A DNA stretch of 64,000 bases from Paenilisteria newyorkensis (lineage in GTDB: Bacteria > Bacillota > Bacilli > Lactobacillales > Listeriaceae). The notes under the pieces were generated by a model. The model was given only the letters and a program-made list of their open reading frames with translations. It was not told where the DNA came from and did not search any database. The position numbers and the translations under genes were made by a program. Position 1 is the first letter of the stretch. The number at the start of each line of letters is the position of its first letter. The stretch is from NCBI RefSeq assembly GCF_000766145.1, contig NZ_JNFB01000006.1, positions 27,542-91,541 on the forward strand, in the 5' to 3' direction. This document shows positions 19,983 to 30,727 of this stretch, one piece after another.

Positions 19983-20012
19983 AAAAAGGCTCTCCGCTGA
20001 TGGGAGAACCTT
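19983..20012 (-). terminator. Terminator after thrS
   Basis: AAGGTTCTCC (20012-20003) pairs with GGAGAGCCTT (19995-19986) and is followed by five T residues, nine bases after the thrS stop. Confidence 0.8.
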
Positions 20013-20021
20013 CCTTGAAAA

Positions 20022-21944
20022 CTAGATTTGCGATACTTCTGCTTGTACGCGTGCGATGAATTCGTCTAGTGGTAATGTTTCTGAATCTTTCTCGCCATAT
20101 TTACGTACGTTGACTGTGTTGTTCTCTACCTCTTGATCACCGATAACGAGCGCATACGGGATTTTCTTTGTTTGTGCTTCGCGAATCTTGTAACCAAGTT
20201 TTTCATTGCGTTCGTCGACTTCCACGCGGAAACCGGCATACATTAACTTATCTTTCAGCGCTTTGCTGTGATCCATATGTGCATCGATGCTAACTGGGAT
20301 AAGCTCCATTTGGATCGGTGCCAACCATGTTGGGAACGCGCCTTTATATTCCTCAATCAAGTAGGCAACGAAGCGTTCCATTGTTGAGACAACGCCACGG
20401 TGAATCACGACTGGACGGTGTTTTTCGCCATCTTCGCCGATATAAGTTAAGTCAAAGCGTTCTGGAAGCAGGAAATCAAGTTGGACAGTAGATAATGTTT
20501 CGTCTTTGCCAATTGCAGTTTTCACCATAACGTCAAGTTTTGGCCCGTAGAATGCAGCTTCGCCATCTGCTTCATAGTAATCCAAGCCCATGTCGTCCAT
20601 CGCGTCTTTCAACATGCCTTGCGCTTTTTCCCACATCGCGTCGTCATCGAAATATTTCTCCGTGTTTTCAGGATCGCGATAGCTTAGACGGAAACTATAA
20701 TCTGTAATCGCGAAATCTTTGTACACAGCTAAAATAAGTTCGACAACACGTTTGAATTCGTCTTGAATTTGATCTGGGCGAACGAATACATGCGCGTCAT
20801 TTAGAGTCATACCGCGAACCCGTTGTAAGCCTGAAAGCGCGCCACTCATTTCATAGCGATGCATCATACCAAGTTCTGCGATGCGGATTGGTAATTCGCG
20901 ATAACTGTGAATGTCATTTTTGTAAATCATCATGTGATGCGGACAGTTCATCGGACGAAGCACAAGCTCTTCATTGTCCATTTTCATTGTTGGGAACATG
21001 TCTTCATGATAGTGATCCCAGTGACCGCTTGTTTTGTAAAGCTCTACGTTTGCCATAATTGGAGTGTAAACGTGGTTGTAGCCTAGGCGTTCCTCTTTAT
21101 CAACGATGTAACGCTCGATCACGCGGCGGATTGTCGCACCTTTTGGAAGCCATAGCGGTAAGCCTTGTCCAACTTCTTGACTATTCGCAAATAACTCCAA
21201 CTCTTTACCAAGTTTGCGGTGATCACGCTCTTTCGCCTCTTGTTGCAGACGTAGAAATTCTTTCAAACCATTTTTATCGAAAAAGGCTGTTCCGTAAATA
21301 CGTTGCAACATTTTGTTATTGCTATCGCCGCGCCAGTAAGCACCAGCCACACTTAGCAATTGGAATACTTGAATTTTACCAGTTGATGGAACGTGCACAC
21401 CACGACATAGGTCGAAAAATTCGCCTTGTGTATAGATAGTCACTGTTTCCTCTGCTGGAATCGCTTCGATAAGTTCTAATTTATAGTTATCACCGATTGC
21501 TTTGAAACGTTTGATCGCTTCATCGCGGGAGACTTCTTCACGTGTAATCGGCAAATTTTCACGAATGATGTTTTGCATTTCTTTTTCGATTACCGGGAAA
21601 GTTTCTTCGCTGATCGCCACTTCCGTATCGACGTCATAGTAGAAACCAGAATCGATAGCTGGACCTACCCCAAAAGTAATACCTGGATATAAACGTTTTA
21701 AAGCTTGAGCTAGTAAATGCGCGGAACTATGTCGCAAAATTTGCAGCGCGTCTTCGTGATCCGGAGTCACAATTTCGATTTTTGAATCCTCAAGAATCGG
21801 TGTTACTAAGTCGACCAATGTTCCGTTCACTTTACCTGCTAATGCCTTTTTCTTGAGGCCTGGGCTGATGGACGCGGCGATATCTGCTGTGGAAACGCCT
21901 GCCTCAAATTCTTTTACTGCACCATCTGGAAATGTAATTTTCAT
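20022..21944 (-). CDS. thrS: Threonine-tRNA ligase
   Basis: 640 residues. Domains in order: TGS (about 1-62), the editing domain with [10 protein letters not shown] and [10 protein letters not shown] (zinc-like His/Cys set), the class II catalytic core ([36 protein letters not shown]) and the anticodon-binding domain from about residue 535 ([10 protein letters not shown]). It charges tRNA-Thr and edits Ser-tRNA-Thr. The RBS is AAGGAG. It is controlled by the threonine T-box upstream. Confidence 0.97.
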   Translation of the reverse strand: MKITFPDGAVKEFEAGVSTADIAASISPGLKKKALAGKVNGTLVDLVTPILEDSKIEIVTPDHEDALQILRHSSAHLLAQALKRLYPGITFGVGPAIDSGFYYDVDTEVAISEETFPVIEKEMQNIIRENLPITREEVSRDEAIKRFKAIGDNYKLELIEAIPAEETVTIYTQGEFFDLCRGVHVPSTGKIQVFQLLSVAGAYWRGDSNNKMLQRIYGTAFFDKNGLKEFLRLQQEAKERDHRKLGKELELFANSQEVGQGLPLWLPKGATIRRVIERYIVDKEERLGYNHVYTPIMANVELYKTSGHWDHYHEDMFPTMKMDNEELVLRPMNCPHHMMIYKNDIHSYRELPIRIAELGMMHRYEMSGALSGLQRVRGMTLNDAHVFVRPDQIQDEFKRVVELILAVYKDFAITDYSFRLSYRDPENTEKYFDDDAMWEKAQGMLKDAMDDMGLDYYEADGEAAFYGPKLDVMVKTAIGKDETLSTVQLDFLLPERFDLTYIGEDGEKHRPVVIHRGVVSTMERFVAYLIEEYKGAFPTWLAPIQMELIPVSIDAHMDHSKALKDKLMYAGFRVEVDERNEKLGYKIREAQTKKIPYALVIGDQEVENNTVNVRKYGEKDSETLPLDEFIARVQAEVSQI

Positions 21945-22021
21945 TTTCTTCGACTCCTTCTTCCAATTTTTTAGACGAAACGCGGACTTCTTTCAAGCAC
22001 ATTCTAACTTTTTGGGGAACA

Positions 22022-22286
22022 AAAAAAGACCCATCCCTAGCTTATGCAAGGGACGAGTCTTTCAACACGTGGTTCCACCCAAGATTCAAGAATTCCGAAA
22101 AATTCTACTCTTGTCACAGTTAACGGTGTGATCCGTCTCAAACTACTACTGGGAATACCCAATTTCGAATGAAAAGTTCAAAGGGGGTCACTTTACTGGC
22201 TAATTAGGAGGTTCTCAGCAATGCCTCCTTCTCTGTGAATCAGACGCTAATAAAATGTTGTCCTTATCAATACTTGTTTCATCATT
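22022..22286 (-). promoter_or_regulatory. T-box riboswitch of thrS (specifier ACC)
   Basis: The antiterminator core GGGTGGAACCACG (22081-22069) is followed by the terminator AGACTCGTCCCTTG..AGGGATGGGTCT and seven T residues (22028-22022). The Stem I specifier region reads GTG-ACC-CCCTTTGAAC, giving ACC (22188-22186), threonine. It has AACCACG rather than the common ACCGCG, but the arrangement is complete. Confidence 0.92.
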
Positions 22287-22292
22287 ACCTGT

Positions 22293-22321
22293 ATTATAAA
22301 TCGGATTGGACAAAATGGCAA
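22293..22321 (-). promoter_or_regulatory. thrS promoter
   Basis: TTGCCA (22321-22316), 17-bp spacer, TATAAT (22298-22293), starting the T-box leader just after dnaI. Confidence 0.8.
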
Positions 22322-22339
22322 GCTTTAGTACTAAAAAAT

Positions 22340-23263
22340 TTAATAGCGCCTATTTCTGCCATCCAGTTCTACTTCTTTCGACAAGTAACGAATCCGTTCC
22401 ATAATTCGGCGGGCCTTCATGCGTTCTTCCGTGCCATTATTCGAAAACATCAAGTGGTTTTCTAGATGCTCCATACTGTAATTAGACGAGAAAAACGTTG
22501 GCAATTCTTCTTGCATCCGGAACTGCAAAATGGCTCCCAGCACTTCATCACGCGTCCATGTCGTCATCGATTCCGCGCCAATATCATCTAACATCAAAAT
22601 ATCGGTTTCTTTCGCGAACTGGATTTTTTCACCGACGCTGTTATCCGCTATCGATTGCTTGATTTCACGCATAAATTCTGGTAGATATACGAGCGTTGTT
22701 GAGATTCCTTTTAGCGCCAAATCCTTTGCCATAGCACCAAGTAAATACGATTTTCCCGTTCCGAAACTGCCGTGAATATAGAGACCTTTTTGCATACCAG
22801 TGGCGCCTTTTTCATAGGTGCTTAAAAATTCACCAGCCGCTAAAAATGCCGCACTACGCGACTCATTATCGATTGAAAAATCATCCAATGTTGCCTCCAT
22901 CACTTGCTTCGGCATATATAGAGACCGGATGCGTTTTTCTATCGCGCGCTGTCGGTCTGCCTGAATTTTCTCCTCGGTCGGGTAATATGTGACCGTGATA
23001 TAGTCGCCGTTCAAACTAAGTCGCGGCGCGTAACCAGGCATCAATGTATCTTCTTTTTGCTGATACTTCTCGTGCTCCGTCATAAATTCGTAAAGCTTGG
23101 ATAAGTTCTGATTGATGATTTGTTCGTTTAGCTCTGATTGGTGCTCGTTTAGAAACTGCTTCACCGGCCCATAAGCAAAAACTTGCTGCTTCAATGTTTC
23201 ATATTGTTTTTCAAAATCGCGACCTTGGAAGAGCTGACCGAGCGTTCTTTCGATTTTATCCAT
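22340..23263 (-). CDS. dnaI: Primosomal helicase loader DnaI
   Basis: 307 residues from ATG 23263. AAA+ ATPase with Walker A GSFGTGKSYLLG, Walker B ILMLDDIGAE and an N-terminal zinc-ribbon-like/primase-helicase-binding domain. It loads the replicative helicase together with DnaB and DnaD at oriC and at stalled forks. A GTG at 23272 overlaps the dnaB stop (GTGA) and is an alternative start; AGGTG spacing favours the ATG. Co-transcribed with dnaB. Confidence 0.94.
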   Translation of the reverse strand: MDKIERTLGQLFQGRDFEKQYETLKQQVFAYGPVKQFLNEHQSELNEQIINQNLSKLYEFMTEHEKYQQKEDTLMPGYAPRLSLNGDYITVTYYPTEEKIQADRQRAIEKRIRSLYMPKQVMEATLDDFSIDNESRSAAFLAAGEFLSTYEKGATGMQKGLYIHGSFGTGKSYLLGAMAKDLALKGISTTLVYLPEFMREIKQSIADNSVGEKIQFAKETDILMLDDIGAESMTTWTRDEVLGAILQFRMQEELPTFFSSNYSMEHLENHLMFSNNGTEERMKARRIMERIRYLSKEVELDGRNRRY

Positions 23264-23268
23264 CTTCG

Positions 23269-24666
23269 TCACCTACCTTCTTTTAAGCGTTTTTTCATCT
23301 CTTCAACTTGCTTGTCGAGCGTCGATTTTTCGCGGACAGTCATTTCTTTTTCAACTGGTTTCACTTCTTCTTTATCAAACCAATCTGGCAAAATTTCTTT
23401 GCGTCCTGTTTGATTGAATTTACGGTTGTTATTGCGATAATTGGCCGGCGGTTTCTGCGTGCCTTCTTCTTGAAGTTTCTTATATTTTTCATGCTCAGCC
23501 CAAGCCATTTCCATCGCTTCTTTGGCGGTCTGTACTTTTTTACGTTTCCAGTGAGCTGCGATGGTCATCATGTAGTTTTTAGAAATTTTACCGTCTAGTC
23601 GAAGCAAAACATATTCAATCAATACATTCATGACTGGAATCGGCAAATTCTGTTGCGCCAAAACTTCATCAATGACTTTAAGGTCGGTCTCTGCAGGCAC
23701 TGCCCCATCGCTAATATCGACCATCAATTGATATGGCGTCACGTTTTCCAAATAATAAGCAAGCGCTTCTGTATCCGACGCACCTTCTTGCGGCTGCAGA
23801 TCTTGTGACGCGACTTTAGGCTCGGTTTTCGCTTTTAATTCCGGCAAGCGGTTATGTTGCAACTGGTAGCCATCTCGTACAATTTTGCGCAAATAGTCTA
23901 GATCTAGCGAACCGTCTGCTTGCACCGATCGATACAAATAATGCACCATATCGAGCTCTTCCACCGCATAAATCGCGTGCAGTTTCAGAATGCACGCGCG
24001 AACTTCTTCCGTCACCGCATTTCGTGATAACATCGTCGGCGATAAACTTTGGAGCATCACCGCAAAATCAAATGCTTTGTCATCGAGCGTGACACCTCGC
24101 GATACCGCACGCCCAACAGGTTCGCCATTCGCGACCGTACTCACCGGCAATTCGCTCCCTTGAAACGTCTCAAATACATCCTGAAACGAACGCGTCACCT
24201 CATCAAAACCATCTTCTGACATCGGTTCATCGGAAAAAAAGCGGCGCAATCGTTGGTACTGTGCGTTTCCAATTTTGCTATATAAATAAATATTCAATAA
24301 CCCGTCGGAAAAAAACTGCTCAGGAGAAAGCGGTGCTGCCATTTCGTATATGTAATGTCGGGATTCGCCGGTCGTCTGCACGAAACTCCGCAACAAGCCC
24401 AACCCCTCTAGCTTCAATCGTGCTTGGAAAAGGTTCGACAAGCTGATCCCGAGCAAGTTTAGCAGCTGGGTATGACTATGGCTCTCGGACCAAAGGCGGT
24501 TCTCCTCCACCTCTGTGACAAGCGTGTCGTAGAGCGCCAAACATTCTGCTCCCATTAGCGGCTGATATAAAAAAGTCATGATTTTGCGGTCTTTTTCTGA
24601 TAAAACACCATTCGCCTTCACTTGATAGCTATCGACCGGCTGTAACTCCATCCAAAATTCTGCCAC
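23269..24666 (-). CDS. dnaB: Replication initiation and membrane attachment protein DnaB
   Basis: 465 residues, Firmicutes DnaB/DnaD-like helicase-loading factor (not the helicase). The DnaB_2/DDBH2-type region is seen around residues 330-400 with YYLENVTPYQLM and KISKNYMMTIAAHWKRKKV, the latter matching the YxxxIxxxWxxxxI DnaD-like motif. The start is GTG at 24666 with AAGGTG seven bases upstream. It acts with DnaD and DnaI in primosome assembly. The order nrdR-dnaB-dnaI matches Bacillus. Confidence 0.92.
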   Translation of the reverse strand: MAEFWMELQPVDSYQVKANGVLSEKDRKIMTFLYQPLMGAECLALYDTLVTEVEENRLWSESHSHTQLLNLLGISLSNLFQARLKLEGLGLLRSFVQTTGESRHYIYEMAAPLSPEQFFSDGLLNIYLYSKIGNAQYQRLRRFFSDEPMSEDGFDEVTRSFQDVFETFQGSELPVSTVANGEPVGRAVSRGVTLDDKAFDFAVMLQSLSPTMLSRNAVTEEVRACILKLHAIYAVEELDMVHYLYRSVQADGSLDLDYLRKIVRDGYQLQHNRLPELKAKTEPKVASQDLQPQEGASDTEALAYYLENVTPYQLMVDISDGAVPAETDLKVIDEVLAQQNLPIPVMNVLIEYVLLRLDGKISKNYMMTIAAHWKRKKVQTAKEAMEMAWAEHEKYKKLQEEGTQKPPANYRNNNRKFNQTGRKEILPDWFDKEEVKPVEKEMTVREKSTLDKQVEEMKKRLKEGR

Positions 24667-24687
24667 TCTACTTCACCTTTCTTACTC

Positions 24688-25146
24688 CTATTTTGTCTTA
24701 TTCATTAAATCTTTTAGTTCTTCCACAAAAACGCTGATATCCTTGAACTGGCGGTAAACCGAGGCAAATCGCACATAGGCAACCTCGTCTAAAACCGCCA
24801 ATTTATCCATTAATTTCTCACCGATCAAATGCGAAGATACTTCACTTTCACCGATGCTTCGTAGCTCGCGTTCGACTGCGTTCACGACGTCTTCCAATTG
24901 TTCCACGGAGACCGGCCGCTTTTCACAAGCACGAATGAGGCCGCGCAATATTTTCTCTCTGGCAAACTCTTCACGAACACCGTCTTTTTTGACGACGATA
25001 AGCGGGCTTTCTTCTACTTTTTCGAATGTGGTGAAGCGAAAGCCGCACGTTTCACATTCTCTGCGACGTCGAATGGAATTGCCATCATCCGCCGGTCTTG
25101 AATCCACAACGCGTGAGCTATTGCCTTTACAAGATGGACATTTCAT
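24688..25146 (-). CDS. nrdR: Transcriptional repressor NrdR
   Basis: 152 residues. An N-terminal zinc ribbon (CPSCKG, then [12 protein letters not shown]) and an ATP-cone domain ([20 protein letters not shown]). NrdR senses ATP/dATP and represses ribonucleotide reductase genes through NrdR boxes. The ATG at 25146 (nine bases after GGAG) is preferred over ATG 25152. It heads the dnaB-dnaI pair. Confidence 0.96.
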   Translation of the reverse strand: MKCPSCKGNSSRVVDSRPADDGNSIRRRRECETCGFRFTTFEKVEESPLIVVKKDGVREEFAREKILRGLIRACEKRPVSVEQLEDVVNAVERELRSIGESEVSSHLIGEKLMDKLAVLDEVAYVRFASVYRQFKDISVFVEELKDLMNKTK

Positions 25147-25210
25147 TGTCATCCACTCCTATTTTATGTGATTCCTTTTCCCTAGTATACCACGACTCCC
25201 ACCAAAGCTT

Positions 25211-25807
25211 CTACTTTGAAAAGGTGCGGACTAGCGCGCTTACTTGTTGTTCTGTTTCGGCTAAACTCTGTGAATTATCAATCACAATATCTGCCTGTTT
25301 TATTTTTTCAGCTAGCGGTAATTGGCTGGCGATTCTAGCTTGTGCCTCGCTTTTCCCTAAATTATTCCGCTTCATCAAACGCTCTAATTGCGTCTTTTCA
25401 TCCACAAAAACAACGACAATCGTATCTACCATTTCTTGCAGCTTACTCTCTATCAAAAGTGGAATATCAAAAACGATAATATCATGTCCAGCGGCTATCC
25501 ATCGATCCCGTTCAGCCAACATCCAGCGCCTTACAAGCGGGTGCACAATCGCGTTTAAAACTTCCCGCTTCTCACTATCGTGAAAAATAATGCTACCCAA
25601 CTTCTGCCGATCAAGCTCCCCGTTCTCTTGAAAAACCTCCGCGCCAAAAGTGGCTCTGATTTGCTTCGCGCCTTCCGTCCCAGCCTCGACAACTTTTCGA
25701 GCAGCGATATCCGCGTCAACAATTGGAAAACCAGCTTCATGAAGCATCTGACTAACCGTGCTTTTCCCGCTTGCAATTCCGCCTGTTAATCCAATAATAT
25801 AAGCCAT
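25211..25807 (-). CDS. coaE: Dephospho-CoA kinase
   Basis: 198 residues from ATG 25807. P-loop IIGLTGGIASGKSTVSQML at the start, VDADIAARKVVE, and HPLVRRWM, all conserved in CoaE. It phosphorylates the 3'-OH of dephospho-CoA, the last step of CoA synthesis. A GTG at 25816 lies inside the ribosome binding site. It follows mutM closely. Confidence 0.96.
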   Translation of the reverse strand: MAYIIGLTGGIASGKSTVSQMLHEAGFPIVDADIAARKVVEAGTEGAKQIRATFGAEVFQENGELDRQKLGSIIFHDSEKREVLNAIVHPLVRRWMLAERDRWIAAGHDIIVFDIPLLIESKLQEMVDTIVVVFVDEKTQLERLMKRNNLGKSEAQARIASQLPLAEKIKQADIVIDNSQSLAETEQQVSALVRTFSK

Positions 25808-25816
25808 CCGCGTCAC

Positions 25817-26638
25817 CTATTTCTGACATTTCGGGCAAAAATGCGTGCCCCTGCCATTCAGTTTGATTTTCACAATTGGCGTGCCACAAACCGGACACGG
25901 ATTGTCTTTTTCGCCGTAGACTTGCAGTTTATCTTGATAACCGCCAATCTTTCCTTGTGAGTTCACATACGTACGAATGGTGGAACCTCCGAGTGCGACT
26001 GCTTCTGCCATGATTGACCTAGTACTCTCATAAAGTCGCGTGATTTCAGCTGGCGTTAATGTGTTCGCCGGTCTTTCCGGAAGTACCCGCGCCTGAAAAC
26101 AAACCTCATCCGCGTAAATATTTCCGATACCCGCAACAAGACTTTGATCCAGCAAAACGGTTTTGACGGCGCGACCTGATTTCATTAGTTTCATCGCAAA
26201 AGCGCTCTTTTCAAACGTGTCGGAAAGCGGTTCTGGTCCGAGTTTTTGGATAGATTTGGTGAGTCCTTCTTGCCCTTTTAATACGAGTTCCATCGTGCCA
26301 AACTTCCGGACATCAAGGTAGCGTAGTTCTGTGTTATCCGTGAAGTGGAACGTGACGTGTGTGTGCTTGTCCACTGGATCTGTCGCATTATTGAGACGGT
26401 ACTTGCCCTCCATGCGCAAATGCGATAAAAGCGTGCCATCCGTTGTGTCGATTAGCAGAAACTTGCCGCGACGGCGAACGGCTTCGATTTTTTGCCCGAT
26501 CATATTCCCAACAAATTGTTCTGCTGGCATGCCGACGATCATCTTTGGAACGCCGACGATAACTTGATCGATTTCTTTTCCTATAACAAGTTCGGCGAGT
26601 GTTGCCCGAACGTTTTCTACTTCTGGTAATTCTGGCAT
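25817..26638 (-). CDS. mutM: Formamidopyrimidine-DNA glycosylase
   Basis: 273 residues. The catalytic N-terminal PELPEV with Pro2 as nucleophile (after Met removal) and Glu3, the H2TH region (LLDQSLVAGIGNIYADE), and a C-terminal zinc finger (CPVCG...CPKCQ). It removes 8-oxoguanine and formamidopyrimidines and nicks the abasic site. It lies between polA and coaE, in one repair/replication run. Confidence 0.97.
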   Translation of the reverse strand: MPELPEVENVRATLAELVIGKEIDQVIVGVPKMIVGMPAEQFVGNMIGQKIEAVRRRGKFLLIDTTDGTLLSHLRMEGKYRLNNATDPVDKHTHVTFHFTDNTELRYLDVRKFGTMELVLKGQEGLTKSIQKLGPEPLSDTFEKSAFAMKLMKSGRAVKTVLLDQSLVAGIGNIYADEVCFQARVLPERPANTLTPAEITRLYESTRSIMAEAVALGGSTIRTYVNSQGKIGGYQDKLQVYGEKDNPCPVCGTPIVKIKLNGRGTHFCPKCQK

Positions 26639-26659
26639 GATTTTAACCCCTTACTTCTG

Positions 26660-29287
26660 TTATTTCGCGTCGTACCACGTGTCTCCGAAAGAACTATCGA
26701 CTTTGAGTGGGACAGAAAGCGCGACGGCATTCTCCATCACATCGGGAACGATTTCTTCGAGTTTCGCGATTTCGCTTTCTGGTGCTTCAAAAATGAGCTC
26801 ATCGTGCACTTGGAGTAGCAAACGTGCTTCGAGTTTCTCCGAGATAAGACGGTCATTCATGAGAATCATCGCTTTTTTGATAATATCCGCGGCACTTCCT
26901 TGAATCGGTGTATTCATCGCGGTTCTTTCGGCAAATCCACGAACGTTGAAGTTGCGACTCGTGATTTCAGGAATATAACGGCGACGATGCAAAATCGTTT
27001 CAACATAGCCTTTTTCCTTCGCAGAACGCACAATTTCTTCCATGTACTCTTTTACGCCAGGATAACTCGCAAAATAACGATCGATAAAATCCCGTGCTTC
27101 TTTCCGCGTAATACCTAGATTCTGCGATAAACCGTAATCACTAATGCCATATACGATACCAAAATTGACGGCTTTTGCTTGGCGGCGCATCAACGAATCG
27201 ACTTCTTCCTGCTCCACGTGGAAAACGTCCATCGCAGTTTTTGTATGGATATCATAGTCGTGTTTGAAGGCGTATTGTAGGTTCTCATCTTCTGAAATAT
27301 GCGCCAAAACGCGTAGTTCGACTTGTGAGTAATCCGCAGAAAAAATCTTCCAACCTGGTTCAGATGGGACAAAGACTTGACGAATTTTGCGGCCTTCTTC
27401 CAAACGAATCGGGATATTTTGCAGGTTCGGGTCAACAGAGCTCAAACGGCCTGTTTGCGCCAATGTCTGGTTAAAACGCGTGTATACTTTTTGCGTATCT
27501 TGATGTGTCACTTTTAGCAAGCCTTCGATGTAGGTTGATTGGAGTTTGCCAAGTTGACGGTACATCAGGATGCTTTCAATGATTGGATGCGATCCTGCCA
27601 GTTTTTCAAGGACGTCGGCGGATGTGGAATAGCCTGTTTTCGTTTTCTTTTCTGCTGGGAGCCCTAGATTTTCGAACAGGATAACGCCTAATTGTTTCGG
27701 CGAATTGATGTTGAATTCAGATCCTGCATACTCATGAATCGTTTTTTCGAGTTCGCTTAATCGGCCTGCCAACTCAACTTTCATATCTTCTAGACGCGCC
27801 GTGTCCACTTTGACGCCGTACATTTCTATTTTCGCTAAAACCTTGGATAGCGGTAATTCGAGGTCTTCAAATAAGCCTAACTGCTCATTATTTTCGAGTT
27901 CCGTACGCATTTTTTTCTCTAATTCGGAAACGGCGACAACTTTACGCGCCAGATGTTCCGCAACAATGGCTTCTTCTGGAATCGCGCGTTTTGCCCCTTT
28001 TCCGTACACCAATTCATCCGTTTTCACCGCGTCGAAATCGTGACTCACTGCAACACTCGCAAAATCACCAATCGTGTCGGATGGGTTGAGTAAATAAGAA
28101 GCGAGCATAATATCGAATTCGATACCGTCGACCGCAATATCAAATTTGGAAAGCCCGACAATCGTTTTCTTCGCATCGTATACGACTTTTTCTTTTTTCG
28201 GATCTTCCAGCCACGTTTTCAATGCTGGAGACTTTGTGAGCGCATCCGCATTTGCGAAAAATGTACCCGCTTCCGAATGAAACGCAATCCCAATAAACGG
28301 TGCCGTATGGTAGTTGTCATTATCCAATTCGACATAAATCGCGGTTTTGTCGCTCAGATGTTCCGCCGTAATCTCATCTACTATTTCAAACGAGAGGCTC
28401 TCCATTTCTTTCTCCGGTTCGCTCGATTCCCCCTGTATATTTTTCAAAAGTGTCGCAAAACCAAGTTCTTTCAGTAACGGCACCACTTTTTCCGTATCGT
28501 AGCCAGTATATTTCAGATCCGCGACTTTAATTTCTAGTGGCGAATCCGTGTTGATTGTCGCCAATTCTTTACTCATTACGGCTGATTCTTTATTATCCAT
28601 TACTTTTTCTTGTAGCTTTTTACCCGAAATTTGATCGGCATTGGCTAGTACTTCTTCTACCGTGCCAAATTGATGTAGTAATTTTAATGCCGTTTTCTCG
28701 CCGACGCCAGGAATTCCAGGAATATTATCGGAAGCATCGCCCATTAAGCCTTTCATATCAATGATTTGCTCCGGCATAAGATCATATTTTTCTTTCAAAC
28801 TCGCCGGTGTATTTTGCTCCATATCCGTGATGCCTTTTTTCGTAATATACACCGTTGTTTTATCGCTCGCGAGCTGCGTTAAATCGCGATCCCCCGTAAT
28901 CACAACGACCTCTAGCCCGTCTTTTTCAGCGTGTTTCGTAATCGTTCCAATAATGTCATCCGCCTCATAATTCGGCAGTTCATAGCGCGGAATCGAATAC
29001 GCATCCAGCAACTCGCGAATAAACGGAAACTGCTCAGACAGCTCACTTGGCGTCTTCTGGCGTCCACCTTTGTACTCTTTATACTGACTATGCCGAAAAG
29101 TCGTTTTCCCCGCATCAAAAGCCACCAACACATGGTCCGGCTGCTCTTTTTCCAACACATTCATAATCATCATCGCAAAACCATACACCGCGTTCGTGTA
29201 CACGCCCTTATCATTGCTCAAAAGCGGCAACGCGTAAAAAGCACGATTCGCGATACTATTTCCATCAATTAGTACAAGTTTATTCAC
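26660..29287 (-). CDS. polA: DNA polymerase I
   Basis: 875 residues. 5'-3' exonuclease domain (about 1-290, with DGNSIANRAFYALP and KGLMGDASDNIPG), a central domain corresponding to 3'-5' exonuclease (about 310-470) in which the usual DxE catalytic pair is not evident, as in other Bacillus-type enzymes, and the polymerase domain with motif A DYSQVELR, motif B RRQAKAVNFGIVYG and motif C QVHDELIFE. It fills gaps and removes RNA primers. GTG start at 29287 with GGAGGA upstream. Confidence 0.97.
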   Translation of the reverse strand: MNKLVLIDGNSIANRAFYALPLLSNDKGVYTNAVYGFAMMIMNVLEKEQPDHVLVAFDAGKTTFRHSQYKEYKGGRQKTPSELSEQFPFIRELLDAYSIPRYELPNYEADDIIGTITKHAEKDGLEVVVITGDRDLTQLASDKTTVYITKKGITDMEQNTPASLKEKYDLMPEQIIDMKGLMGDASDNIPGIPGVGEKTALKLLHQFGTVEEVLANADQISGKKLQEKVMDNKESAVMSKELATINTDSPLEIKVADLKYTGYDTEKVVPLLKELGFATLLKNIQGESSEPEKEMESLSFEIVDEITAEHLSDKTAIYVELDNDNYHTAPFIGIAFHSEAGTFFANADALTKSPALKTWLEDPKKEKVVYDAKKTIVGLSKFDIAVDGIEFDIMLASYLLNPSDTIGDFASVAVSHDFDAVKTDELVYGKGAKRAIPEEAIVAEHLARKVVAVSELEKKMRTELENNEQLGLFEDLELPLSKVLAKIEMYGVKVDTARLEDMKVELAGRLSELEKTIHEYAGSEFNINSPKQLGVILFENLGLPAEKKTKTGYSTSADVLEKLAGSHPIIESILMYRQLGKLQSTYIEGLLKVTHQDTQKVYTRFNQTLAQTGRLSSVDPNLQNIPIRLEEGRKIRQVFVPSEPGWKIFSADYSQVELRVLAHISEDENLQYAFKHDYDIHTKTAMDVFHVEQEEVDSLMRRQAKAVNFGIVYGISDYGLSQNLGITRKEARDFIDRYFASYPGVKEYMEEIVRSAKEKGYVETILHRRRYIPEITSRNFNVRGFAERTAMNTPIQGSAADIIKKAMILMNDRLISEKLEARLLLQVHDELIFEAPESEIAKLEEIVPDVMENAVALSVPLKVDSSFGDTWYDAK

Positions 29288-29367
29288 AGGGATTCCTCCT
29301 CAAAATTTAGCGCTCATTATGTCCATTTTAACATAGAAACACTGAATGCGCCTTTATTCAGGCACAC

Positions 29368-29423
29368 AAAAAAACCATGTTTTGAAACAAGAGCCACACG
29401 TTCTCTCTCACTTCAAAACACGG
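29368..29423 (-). terminator. Terminator after icd
   Basis: CCGTGTTTTGAA (29423-29412) pairs with TTCAAAACATGG (29386-29375) and is followed by seven T residues. It isolates polA from citZ-icd. Confidence 0.85.
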
Positions 29424-29436
29424 TATCCTTTATCGC

Positions 29437-30705
29437 TTAAAAATTACGAATCAACGCATCTGCAAACTCGGAACATTTCACTTCTGTCGCGCCGTCCATC
29501 AAACGTGCGAAGTCGTAAGTAACCGTTTTGTCAGCGATTGTTTTTTCCATCGATTTAATAATCAAAGTCGCCGCCTCGCCCCATCCGATATGCTCGAGTA
29601 GCAACGTCCCAGAAAGGATAACCGAGGATGGATTCACTTTGTCAAGGTTTGCGTATTTCGGAGCCGTACCATGCGTCGCCTCAAAAATCGCATGTCCCGT
29701 CAAATAGTTAATATTCGCACCAGGCGCGATACCAATGCCGCCAACTTGAGCCGCGAGCGCATCAGAAATATAATCCCCATTCAAGTTCATCGTCGCCACA
29801 ACATCAAATTCCGCTGGACGTGTCAAAATTTGTTGTAAGAATATATCCGCAATCGAATCTTTGACTAAGATTTTACCTGCCGCGAGTGCCGCGTCTTGCT
29901 TCGCATTAGCCGCGTCCACACCTTCTGCTTCCACGATACGGTCATATTCAGACCAAGTGAAGACTTTATCGCCAAATTCGCGTTCTGCAAGGTCATAGCC
30001 CCACGTTTTGAACGCGCCTTCTGTGAACTTCATAATGTTTCCTTTATGCACAAGCGTCAATGATTTGCGGTTTTCTCTAATCGCATACTCAATCGCCGCG
30101 CGAACTAAGCGCTCTGTGCCTTCTTTTGAAACAGGTTTCACGCCAATTCCTGATGTTTCAGGGAAACGGATTTTATTCACGCCAAATTCATCGCGCAAGA
30201 AAGCAATCAATTTCTTCGCTTCATCGCTGCCTTCTTTAAACTCAATCCCAGCATAAATATCTTCCGTATTCTCCCGGAAAATAACCATATCTGTATCCTC
30301 AGGACGCTTCACCGGAGATGGAACCCCTGTAAAATAGCGAACCGGACGCAGGCATACGTATAGATCTAATTCTTGACGTAGCGCCACGTTTAGCGAACGA
30401 ATTCCACCCCCAATTGGCGTTGTAAGTGGTCCTTTAATCGCGATTAAATATTCATCGATTGTATCGAGTGTTGCTTGCGGTAACCATTCGCCCGTTTGAT
30501 TGAACGCCTTTTCTCCCGCTAAAACTTCTTTCCAATCGATTTGCTTCTCGCCGTTATATGCTTTTTCAACAGCCGCATCAAGTACGCGCTTAGCGGCACG
30601 CCAAATGTCTGGACCTGTGCCATCGCCTTCGATAAACGGAATTACTGGATTATTTGGCGTTTTTAAAACACCGTCTACTACTTGAATTTTTTCACCTTGT
30701 GTCAA
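29437..30705 (-). CDS. icd: NADP-dependent isocitrate dehydrogenase
   Basis: 422 residues from TTG 30705, with GAGGGGG nine bases upstream; this start gives an N-terminus ([19 protein letters not shown]) that aligns with Bacillus CitC. Substrate region [23 protein letters not shown], and NMNGD-like NLNGDYISD are present. It converts isocitrate to 2-oxoglutarate. Together with citZ upstream it makes the oxidative arm that supplies glutamate; Listeria is known to lack a full TCA cycle. Confidence 0.96.
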   Translation of the reverse strand: MTQGEKIQVVDGVLKTPNNPVIPFIEGDGTGPDIWRAAKRVLDAAVEKAYNGEKQIDWKEVLAGEKAFNQTGEWLPQATLDTIDEYLIAIKGPLTTPIGGGIRSLNVALRQELDLYVCLRPVRYFTGVPSPVKRPEDTDMVIFRENTEDIYAGIEFKEGSDEAKKLIAFLRDEFGVNKIRFPETSGIGVKPVSKEGTERLVRAAIEYAIRENRKSLTLVHKGNIMKFTEGAFKTWGYDLAEREFGDKVFTWSEYDRIVEAEGVDAANAKQDAALAAGKILVKDSIADIFLQQILTRPAEFDVVATMNLNGDYISDALAAQVGGIGIAPGANINYLTGHAIFEATHGTAPKYANLDKVNPSSVILSGTLLLEHIGWGEAATLIIKSMEKTIADKTVTYDFARLMDGATEVKCSEFADALIRNF

Positions 30706-30727
30706 ATGAATTTCCCCCTCGCAAATT

